Shown here piece after piece: positions 11,410 through 23,600 of a DNA stretch of 64,000 nucleotides. Every line of letters begins with the position of its first letter. Within the stretch, counting starts at the first letter, position 1. This DNA comes from Mytilus galloprovincialis. Its lineage: Eukaryota > Mollusca > Bivalvia > Mytilida > Mytilidae. The translations under genes were made by a program, and so were the position numbers. The notes beneath the pieces are model-generated. The model was not told the DNA's origin. It searched no databases and saw only the letters and a program-made list of their open reading frames with translations. The stretch lies in the NCBI RefSeq assembly GCF_965363235.1, contig NC_134840.1, forward strand, positions 95,802,416 to 95,866,415. Direction: 5' to 3'.

Positions 11410-11603
11410 GTGCAATGTCTTCAGAGTTAGCTGTAATGACAATGATTGTGGTGTGTCTAATGGTAGGAGTAAGATGCTCAGAAAACAAGAAATTTGATTG
11501 TTTGATAGGACTTGATGAAAGAACAGTATTATATTGGACAGCAGGAGAACCACTGGTTTGCCAGATAGAAAAATTGAAGTCAGATGTTTACACTGTTAAT
11601 ATA
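11410..11603 (+). CDS. Dystroglycan-like gene, coding exon 1
   Basis: Acceptor ttttcag ends at 11409, the ATG is at 11415 and the donor gtaagt is at 11604. The exon encodes residues 1-63: a hydrophobic signal sequence (VMTMIVVCLMVGVRC) and the start of the extracellular region. The first in-frame ATG after the acceptor gives a good signal peptide, so I chose it over the longer open frame that begins in the intron. Confidence 0.8.
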
Positions 11604-14600
11604 GTAAGTTAAACTATGCATTCTATGTATAAATAGAGACTGTCCAAGGAAAAGAGAAAATATTTAGTACTCATAATAAAATGAACACTTAGACATGTTA
11701 GAGCAAATCTGACATGGGGTAAAATGCTCATGAAGTCAAATTCTATTAACCCTGATCTTTTCAGATGAATCTAACAACCCTTTGTTGGGTTGCTGCAACT
11801 AAATTGGTAATTGTAAGGAAATTTTGCATTTGTTGGTTATTAATATTTTGAATATACATTTAGTATTTTAGATTTATATAAAGACTTGAAAGATAAACTG
11901 TAAACAGCAAAAATGATCTACTAACATGACAAATAATTTGTCAATTGACCCTTTATTAACGGAGTTATTGTCCTCTAACATATCTAAAGACAACTTGTTC
12001 ATCTAGTGCATTTCTAGTGTGCTTACTTTACAAAAAAATGGTATCCTTTGAAACAATTACTGAATCAATTTCAGCCAAACTTGGGCAAAATAACTTTCAG
12101 AGTACATGTATGTAGTATAAATTAAATTTTGTGTATTTAATTTCCATGTATGTCGAGAAACATAGCCACTATGGTTAAAATGGAACATACATGGCGTATG
12201 ACAAATGTAGGAGTAAAATGGAACATACATGACATATGACAAATGTAGGAGTAAAATGAAACATAAATGAAATATAAAATGGAACATACATGGCGTATGA
12301 CAAATGTAGGAGTAAAATGGAACATACATGACATATGACAAATGTAGGAGTAAAATGAAACATACATGAAATATAAAATGGAACATACATGACATATGAC
12401 AAATGTAGGAGTAAAATGAAACATACATGAAATATAAAATGGAACATACATAACATATGACAAATGTAGGAGTAAAATGGAACATACATGACATATGCAG
12501 GGGTTTATCTGGGTATTTTGGGAAAAAGGACCGTGGCCACTTTTGGGAATTTTTTTACCCGATTTATATAGAAATTGGGAAAATTACAAATAAACCAGAA
12601 GTCAGTTTTAGTATGTATCATACTATAATTCATTAGAAATTTTTTTTTTGTGAAAATAAAGAAAAACTACAATACATGATTCATTGTCATTTATAATTTT
12701 ATTTTTCTGTCCTTTTTGTTTTTAAATGTCTCAAGAAGACGATTTTTCAGATGACTGCTGGTGTTTATTGCTCATCTCATGTTTTTGTAATTGTCTTGTA
12801 GGATGATCCCCTAAAATTACCCCCTTACTACTAAAGTCAGTACTACCAAACGGAAATAACTCACAATATTTGCAGACGTATCCCTCTAAGGATTCATTAT
12901 AGTATAACCATTTATATGTCATTTCATACCTCCTTGCATCAAAAAGTCTTCTGTCTGATACATTATATACTTTTAATTTATCATTAAGAGCAGTTTTACT
13001 GTCAGTACTACCCAACACAGTCATGACTTTACTACTACATGTACTAGGTTTCATTGGTATTTCATTATTTGGTTTACAGATTTCAGTTTGAGTTTGGAAT
13101 TTACAAGCTTGGTCCTCAGGTTGTATCAGTAGCGAATCGGTATTGGTTTGACTTTGATCATCATTTGAAATTAAATTGTCATTGGAAGAAACATCAACAA
13201 CATCGGTAACATTTTCAATTGATTCAGTCTCAGATAACGCTGCCTCTGACTCATTACATGCAGTTGCGGCATCGTCAATTACAGCTCTTGGTTTGAAAAA
13301 AGATAAGATTTTATGGGATTTGTTGCCGTCGGTGTTTTTCAATTTCTTCACATAGTATTTACTATTGTGAGACGACATGTTTACAAAAGGAAAGAAGTTA
13401 AAAAATATTTTATTTTATTATCAAAATGCGGGCTTCTTAAAGCGCACATGTGATAAGGATTTCCCGCTTTTTTTACCTTTAAAGTGAAGAGCGTAGTTTT
13501 GGAAAGGTTAAATTGCGGATTTCAATTCAGACTTTTTGACTACGTTTGGGAATTTTTACACCTGAAATTGGGAAAAATATAGGGGTTTTGCCATTGGGAA
13601 TGGGTCCGAATACCGGACTCAGTGGAATGCTAGAAAAATCCATGATATGACAAATGTAGGAGTAAAATGGAACATACATGACATATGACAAATGTAGGAG
13701 TAAAATGGAACATACATGAAATATGACAAATGAAGGAGTAAAATGGAACATACATGAAATATAAAATAGAACATACATGACATAATTTTTTATGACAAAT
13801 GTAGGAGTAAAATGGAACATACATGACATATGACAAATGTAGGAAAAAAATGGAACATACATGACATATGACAAATGTAGGAGTGAAATGGAACATATGT
13901 GACATGACAAATGAAGGAGTAAAATGGAACATACATGACATATGACAAATGTAGGAGTAAAATGGAACTGACATGAAATATGACAAATGTAGGAGTAAAA
14001 TGGAACATACATGACATATGACAAATGTAGGATTTAAATGGAACATACATGAAATATAAAATGGAACATACATGACATATGACAAATGTAGGTGTAGAAT
14101 GGAACATACATGACGTATGACAAATGTATGAGTAAAATGGAACATACATGACATATGACAAATGTAGGAAAAAAATGGAACATACATCACATATGACAAA
14201 TGTAGGAGTAAAATGGAACATACGTGACATGTCAAATGAAGGAGTAAAATGGAACATATGTGAAATATAAAATAGAATATACATGACATAATTTTTTATG
14301 ACAAATGTAGGAGTAAAATGGAGCATACATGACATATGACAAATGTAGGAGTAAAATGGAACATACATGACATATGACAAATGTGGGAAAAAAATGGAAC
14401 ATACATGACATGACAAATGAAGGAGTAAAATGGAACATACGTGACATATGACAAATGTAGGAGTAAAATGGAACATACATGACATATGACAAATGTAGGA
14501 GTAAAATGGAACATACGTGACATGACAAATGAAGGAGTAAAATGGAACATACGTGACATATGACAAATGTAGTAGTAAAATAGAACATACATGACATATG

Positions 14601-17600
14601 ACAAATGTAGGAGTAAAATGGAACATATATGAAATATGACAAATTTAGGAGTAAAATAGAACATACATGACATATGACAAATGTAGGAGTAAAATGGAAC
14701 ATACATGACATATGACAAATATAGGAGTAGAATGGAACATACATGACGTATGACAAATGTAGGAGTAAAATGGAACATACGTGACATATGACTAATGTAG
14801 GAGTAAAATAGAACATACATGAAATATAAAATGAAACATACATGATATATGACAATTGTAGGAGTAAAATAGAACATACATGACATATGACAAATGTAGG
14901 AGTTAAATGGAACATACATGAAATATAAAATAGAACATACATGACATATGACAAATGTAGGAAAAAAATGGAACATACATCACATATGACAAATGTAGGA
15001 GTAAAATGGAACATACGTGACATGACAAATGAAGGAGTAAAATGGAACATACGTGAAATATAAAATAGAATATACATGACATAATTTTTTATGACAAATG
15101 TAGGAGTAAAATGGAGCATACATGACATATGACAAATGTAGGAGTAAAATGGAACATACATGACATATGACAAATGTGGGAAAAAAATGGAACATACATG
15201 ACATGACAAATGAAGGAGTAAAATGGAACTTACGTGACATATGACAAATGTAGGAGTAAAATGGAACATACATGACATATGACAAATGTAGGAGTAAAAT
15301 GGAACATACGTGACATGACAAATGAAGGAGTAAAATGGAACATACGTGACATATGACAAATGTAGGAGTAAAATAGAACATACATGACATATGACAAATG
15401 TAGGAGTAAAATGGAACATATATGAAATATGACAAATTTAGGAGTAAAATAGAACATACATGACATATGACAAATGTAGGAGTAAAATGGAACATACATG
15501 ACATATGACAAATATAGGAGTAGAATGGAACATACATGACGTATGACAAATGTAGGAGTAAAATGGAACATACGTGACATATGACTAATGTAGGAGTAAA
15601 ATAGAACATACATGAAATATAAAATGAAACTTACATGACATATGACAATTGTAGGAGTAAAATAGAACATACATGACATATGACAAATGTAGGAGTTAAA
15701 TGGAACATACATGAAATATAAAATAGAACATACATGACATATGACAAATGTAGGAGTTAAATGGAAAATACATGAAATATAAAATAGAACATACATGACA
15801 TATGACAAATGTAGGAGTTAAATGGAACATACATGAAATATAAAATGGAACATACATGACATATGACAAATGTAGGAGTAGAATGGAACATACATGACGT
15901 ATGACAAATGTATGAGTAAAATGGAACATACATGACATATGACAAATGTAGGAGTAAAATAGAACATACATGAAATATGAAAAATGAAGGAGTAAAATGA
16001 CCTTTTGTTTTTAAAAAATTGTGTTTTAAAGAAAATAAGACATTTATAAACAACATGAACAAAGATCATTTAAATGGCATTTTTAAGCCACTTATTAATC
16101 ATGGTAATACAAATGTATATATTGAAAAGAAAAAATAATCATTGATGACATATTAAAGTATTTTATGAGCTTTTTGTTTGTGATCTTTACTCTTTGTAGC
16201 TTGCTGTTCAGCCAATGCTCCGTGTTGAAGGTTTATCTTTGACCTATAATGGTCTGGTTTTGCAAATTGTGACATGGATGGAGAGTTGTCTCATTGACAC
16301 ACATATCACATCTTCTTGTATCTATATATAGTCATGATAGTTTGTAAATATTGATGTTATATTTGTTGATTATTACAGGATAGGAATGGTACAGACTGGT
16401 TGGAATATAAAAGCACAGATCAGCTGATTGTTGGTGCTCCTCAAAAGGAGGATGTAGGCAGCTCTAGTATATTTATCACAGTTAGATCTAAACATTGTAC
16501 ATCAACTGTTCCCTGGAGAGTGGCAGTAACATTTGTTATAGAATTTCCCCAACAGATTTCCACAGCAGGTATATATAGATTTGTTACATGTTTGTCAGTC
16601 ATCTGTGATAAAGCTTTCCTACATGTATGTCAGTCTTATGTGATAAAGCTTTCCTACATGTATGTCAGTCTTATGTGATAAAGCTTTCCTACATGTATGT
16701 CAGTCCTGGGTGATAAAGCTTCCCTACATGTATGTCAGTCTTATGTGATAAAGCTTCCCTACATGTATGTCAGTCCTGGGTTATAAAGCTTCCCTACATG
16801 TATGTCAGTCCTCTGTGATAAAGCTTCCCTACATGTATGTCAGTCCTCTGATAAAGCATCCCTACATGTATGTCAGTCCTCTGTGATAAAGCATCCCTAC
16901 ATGTATGTCACTCCTGTGATAAACCTTCCCTACATGTATGTCAGTCCTCTGTGATAAAGCATCCCTACATGTATGTCAGTCCTGGGTGATAAAGCTTCCC
17001 TACATGTATGTCAGTCCTGGGTGATAAAGCTTCCCTACATGTATGTCAGTCCTGGGTGTTAAAGCTTCCCTACATGTATGTCAGTCCTTTGTGATAAAGC
17101 TTCCCTTCATGTATGTCAGTCCTGGGTGATAAAGCTTCCCTACATGTAAGTCAGTCCTGGGTGATAAAGCTTCCCTACATATATGTCAATCATCATTGGT
17201 GATAAAGCTTCCCTACGTGTATGTCAGTTCTCTGTGATTAAACTTCCCTACATGTATGTCAGTCCTGGGTGATAAAGCTTCCCTACATATATGTATGTCA
17301 GTCCTGGGTGATTAAGCTTCTCTACATGCATGTCAGTCCTGGGTGATAAATTTCCCTACATGTATGTCAGTCCTGGGTGATTAAGCTTCTCTAGATGTAT
17401 GTCAGTCCTTGGTGATAAAGTTTCCCTAAATGTATGTCAGTCCTGGGTGATACAGCTTCCCTATATATATGTCAGTCCTGGGTGATTAAACTTCCCTACA
17501 TGTATGTCAGTCCTCTAAGATTAAGCTTAGATCTAAACATTGTACATCAACTGTTCCCTGGAGAGTGGCAGTAACATTTGTTATAGAATTTCCCCAACAC

Positions 17601-20600
17601 ATTTCCACAGCAGGTATATATAGATTTGTAACATGTTTGTCAGTCATCTGTGATAAAGCTTTCCTACATGTATGTCAGTCTTATGTGATAAAGCTTTCCT
17701 ACATGTATGTCAGTCTTATGTGATAAAGCTTTCCTACATGTATGTCAGTCCTGGGTGATAAAGCTTCCCTACATGTATGTCAGTCTTATGTGATAAAGCT
17801 TCCCTACATGTATGTCAGTCCTGGGTTATAAAGCTTCCCTACATGTATGTCAGTCCTCTGTGATAAAGCTTCCCTACATGTATGTCAGTCCTCTGATAAA
17901 GCATCCCTACATGTATGTCAGTCCTCTGTGATTAAACTTCCCTACATGTATGTCAGTCCTGGGTGATAAAGCTTCCCTACATATATGTATGTCAGTCCTG
18001 GGTGATTAAGCTTCTCTACATGCATGTCAGTCCTGGGTGATAAATTTTCCTACATGTATGTCAGTCCTGGGTGATTAAGCTTCTCTAGATGTATGTCAGT
18101 CCTTGGTGATAAAGTTTCCCTAAATGTATGTCAGTCCTGGGTGATACAGCTTCCCTACATATATGTCAGTCCTGGGTGATTAAGCTTCCCTACATGTATG
18201 TCAGTCCTCTATGATTAAGCTTCCCTACATGTATGTCAGTCCTGGGTGATAAAGGCAGATTTTACAGTATTGTGTTCTGTCTCCTACTTTCATGTTGCTA
18301 ACGTGACAGAGACAAAAATGAGTAACGTTAGCGACATTTGGACATGTCACATGAGCAACAACATCTTTAAAAGTTAAAATGTATGCACACAGTGATGTTT
18401 AATATATGCCTGGAGTAATAAAATAGTACAGTCTGGTTTAGAATTTCTAAATATACAGAATGTCATTTGCAGGTGTACTTTATATCAAATGAATACACAA
18501 GAAACCAAAAAATGAGTAACGTTAGCGACATTTGGACATGTCACATGAGCAACAACATCTTTAAAAGTTAAAATGTATGCACACAGTGATGTTTAATATA
18601 CGCCTGGAGTAATAAAATTGTACAGTCTGGTTTAGAATTTCTAAATATACAGAATGTCATTTGCAGGTGTACTTTATATCAAATGAATACACAAGAAACC
18701 AATTCGTAATAGTAACATTAGCAACATCTACTATCATGACATTACGTTTTGTTGCGAACGTCTTTTTGGTGGACGGAATACATTTAAGGTCCTCTTGTAA
18801 CGATATTACATATAACTTACCATCTTTGCTTCCCCATCATGTGAAGGAACTGACTCCGAATCTATTTCTGCAAAGGGCAATATCGTAACTCCTATACAGG
18901 TGAGTTACAGATCTAAATATATGTTGCTCACGTGACACTGATTTGGACGGAAACGTCGAGAGTAACGTTCGCAAAAAATAAAACAGCCAATGATATTGAT
19001 TCCTCAAGTCCTTTGAACCCCTTACGTCATCCAAATTTAATATGATTGCTATTTTCAATTATTTATAAAACCCGGGATAAAAATAACTACAATGGGCTAT
19101 CTGAGAACCATCAAGAAAATTGCGATCGTGACATACCACAATGGACGGAAAAGACGTGACGTTAGCAACAATATTATTAAATTACCTTTTTTAGCCTTTA
19201 CCAATAAAAATCTGCCTTAAAGTTATGATTAAAACACAAAAGAAGACTTTTTATTAAAATATAAGTCCATGTTATTAGGCTCCACTTATAAATAATACTT
19301 CAAAATTCCACTCCAAATAAGCTGGATGTCAGTAAAGTAGGTCATGATGTCTATTCCATGTCCAATATTTTGAAATTGAAAACCCTCTAATTCTAACAAA
19401 AAACACAAACACAGAGTAATTTTTATTTTTATTTACTCAGAAAGACACATTTTATTCAATAACATAATGCATTACTCCATTACACAGTCTGTTTCACAGT
19501 TTCAGCAACTGCTTTTTTGATGGATACAAAAAAACAATATTTCCTTCTTATTGTAAAATCTGCCTAAAGCTTCCCTACATATATGTCAGTCCTGGGTGAT
19601 AAAGCTTTCCTACATGTATGTCAGTCCTCTGTGATAAAGTTTCCCTACATGTTATTCATTTATGTCATTCCTCTGCAGGGTTGGCAAAGTATTACCCGCC
19701 CGGGTTTTACTGGGCGGGAAAACCCGGGTTTTCCCGTGCTGGGCAATACTCCCTGAAACGGGGAATACTGGGTAATACTGGGTAATACTGGGCAATATGA
19801 TTTTTTAAGCTTATTTCAACATAAAATAGTAAAGACTTGTTGTAGTCTTATAGTATTGTAGCTAAATATATACATTTTATACAGATAACCATTGAGAGTC
19901 ATCAAAAATTCAATTTCATTCTCTTCTCCACATAATTTTATGTAGGCAAAATACAATATTTGCACAATTTAGGACTCCTCATTAATTTCCAAGCATTGTT
20001 TCAATAATCTTAACACTTTATTGCAGTGTTTAAGTGAATTGTAAAGTAAATTGCTATACATGTATACACAATCATGATTGCTAAATAAACACCCTACATG
20101 GTCTTGTCATTAATAACTCTTATAGAAATGAAAAGACTGATTATTGTTATATAAACATATCTGTGTTCTAATCTGAATAATTACTTATTAATTAGTTTTG
20201 TACATTTGTACATATATAAATTATTTCAAAGTATTTTTTCTTACACATTTACATGTACATGTAATCCTTAAATTCTTTATACTAGTTATATATTTGAAAA
20301 AATATTTTTTTATCAGAGTTGTTAGAATAATTCTTTCTCAGATGTATACTCTTGTACTTTTGTACATGTATGTATCATAAGACTCTCAAACAAGTAAACT
20401 TATTTATAAATAAAAATAGGTTTACATATATCTTAAATGTATTGCATTTGTGTTTGATTACTGAATCCTCTTTGAAATTCAGGCCAGAAACGTATATTAC
20501 CCAGTATTGCCCAATATTACCCAGTAAAACCCAGTAAAACCCGGGTTTTCCCAGTATTTCCCACTGGGCTGGGCAACACTCATAAAACCTGGGTTTTTGC

Positions 20601-23600
20601 CAACCCTGCTCCTCTGTGATAAAGTTTCCCTACATGTATGTCACTCCTCTGTGATAAATCTTTCCTACATGTATGTCACTCCTCTGTGATAAAGCTTCTC
20701 TACATGCATGTCAGTCCTGGGTGATAAAGCTTCCCTACATATATGTCAGTCCTGGGTGATAAATCATCCCTACATGCATGTCAGTCCTGGGTGATAAATC
20801 ATTCCTACATGTATCATGTGTATGTCAGGCCTTAGTGATCAAGCTTCTTTTTATGTAAATCAGTCCTTGGTGATATACTAGTAGTTCCCCAAAATGTATG
20901 TCGGATTCCTGTTTGATTTAAGTAATGCAGTGACCACAATATCAATAACAAACATTATGGAACGTATATAAACCACCTGGAAAATCGTTTTTTTCTCAAG
21001 TTTTTGCTTATTGTAATCTATAGTCGGCACCCCTGTCTGGCATGATCAATTTTTTGAGAATAAAATGGCAGACTATACAGGCCTTTTCAGGGTATACATG
21101 GAAAATGTTCAATGTTTGGGTTTTTGTCGAGCCTGCAACTTTTGTTGCAGAAAGCTCGACATAGGGATAGTGATCCGGCGGCTACAGCGGCGGCGGCGGC
21201 GGTGTTAGCTTACTTCTTAAAAGCTTCATAATTCAGAAGGTGGAAGACCTGGATGCTTCATACTGTGTATTTAGATGCTTCATGTTACAAAGTTTCCGTC
21301 AGTCACATGTCCAATGTCTTTGACCTCATTTTCATGGTTCAGTGACCACTTGAAAAAAAGTTCAAATTTTTTGTAATGTTGAATTCTCTCTTATTATAAG
21401 TAATAGGATAACTATATTTAGTATGTGCCTACCTTGCAAGGTCCTCATGTCTGTCAGACAGTTTTCACTTGACCCTGACCTCATTTCATGGATCAGTGAT
21501 CAAGGTTAAGTTTTGGTGGTCAAGTCCATATCTCAGATACTATAAGCAATAGGGCTAGTATATTCGGTGTATGGAAGGACTGTAAGGTGTACATGTCCAA
21601 CTGGCAGGTGTCATCTGACCTTGACCTCATTTTCATGGTTCAGTGGTTATAGTTAAATTTTTGTGTTTTGGTCTGTTTTTCTCATACTATATGCAATAGG
21701 TCTACTATATTTGTTGTATGGAATGATGATAAGGTGTACATGTCTAGCGGGCAGATGTCATGTGACCTTGACCTCTTTTTCATGGTTCAGTGGTCAAAGT
21801 TAAGTTTTTGAGTTTTGGTCTTTTTATCTAATACTGTATGCCATAGGTCAACTATATTTGGTGTATGGAAATATTTTATGATCTTTATGTCAGTCGCGCA
21901 GGTTTTATTTGACGGTGACCTCATTTTCACGGTTCATTGCACAGTGTTAAGTTTTTGTGTTTTGGTCTATTTTTCTTAAACTATAAGTAATGGGTCAACT
22001 ATATATGTTGTATAGAAGCATTGTTAGCTGTACATGTCTGCCTGGCATGGTTCATCTGACCTTGACCTCATTTTCAAGGTTCATTGGTCTTTGTTTAGTT
22101 ATCTTGGTTAATGTTAAGTTTATGAAACAGTTGTAATAAAACTAAGCTTTATACTTAGGACTATCAACATAATATCAATGATTAGTATAGAAGGCGAGAC
22201 ATTTCAGCGTGTGCACTCTTGTTTATTTTTGTTAAAGTCATATGAACATGATGAAAGGAGTTTCTTGAAATAAGAATGTAAAATAAAATGATTGAATGAA
22301 TGCATGTAATAGACTATATATTTAACTCATCTATGCATGATCTTTGTCCCACTGTTAGGGTTGCTGCAGTGATGTTAACTTTTTGTTTATAAGGTTTATA
22401 TTTCAAAAGGTAGAATACCTGGATGCTTTAGGTCTTACATATGTCCATTGTCCTTTTCCTTATTTTCATGGTTCATTGACTGCTTGTAAAAAAGATCTCA
22501 GGGGAACCGTAATGATTATTGGTAGATCAATTATATATAGTATGCACTTAAATACGGTTGGCACATCTCATTTCCATAGGTATTATTTTATTTGGTCTTC
22601 ACAGTCATGGTCTATTGACTTTGAAACCTTTGCTTAGTACCAATGGTTTACTTTATGATTAGGTCAGTTTAAGGGGAACCATTTAGTTGTAGATCATATA
22701 GATCAACTATATTTTCTATCCAGATTATTAGCATTAGCACATTTCATTTCCATGGAGATTATTTTGCCTCAGCCATGGTCTTATTACTTTGAATGTTATG
22801 CATAGTTTACATGTAAATGTTATTGGGTATATCAGTTCAAGGTAAAATACTTATGTTAAGCTAATGATACATGTGATATGGTACACAGTTGCAAGTCTGA
22901 ATTTCCTGGGAATTATATGGCCCCACCTCTTGATCACAGTTCTTCAACTTTTAAACTTTCTTAAGGTTTACAAGGATAAGTTTGTTTGAATATTGAGATT
23001 TTTATTTCAACATTTGTTAGCTTATACTATCAGAATTATAAAGCGTGAGACATCTATGTAACAACAGTTTATTTTAATTTTCAATTCAATTCTACATGTT
23101 AATTAAACATAAATGTCATACATACAAGGCTCCTTGTTGAAGGCCATACTTTGACCTATAATGCTTTACCTTTATAAAATTGTGACTTGGATGGATATTT
23201 GTCTCATTGGCATTCATACCTGACTATATCTATATATGACATATATATGATAACAGAGAAGACAGATGTTAAATGAATTGGTGTTACGTCAACCTGTTTC
23301 CATTCTTGCTTGTTTATGTGTTGTGCTTAATATATGTACATTAACATAGACATGATAGAGATTTAAAGGGCATGATTCTTTTTTCAGAAATTTCTTGTTG
23401 TATTTTGAATGAAGCATGATAAATAGAATATTGATAGATATAGAAGCATGCTGAGTGTTACAGAATGAGAATGCAGTGCAGTCACTACTGGTATGTAGGT
23501 ATGTGTTCATACAGTATAGCATTTGTTGTAAAGAATACTTTTATTATGAATGATTCAAGTATAATTATAAACACATACACAAATAGGATTCAGAAACAAG

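Noticed and set aside
12057-16069. Many antisense open frames of 90-395 codons rich in CHVCSILLLHLSY-type repeats
   Set aside because: They exist because the 39-bp satellite unit is a multiple of three without stops on the minus strand. They overlap in all frames, have no start context or domain, and lie in an intron of a + strand gene.
12178-18253. CRISPR-like arrays
   Set aside because: Repeats are contiguous 35- and 39-bp tandem units with no unique spacers, in a eukaryotic gene. They are satellites.
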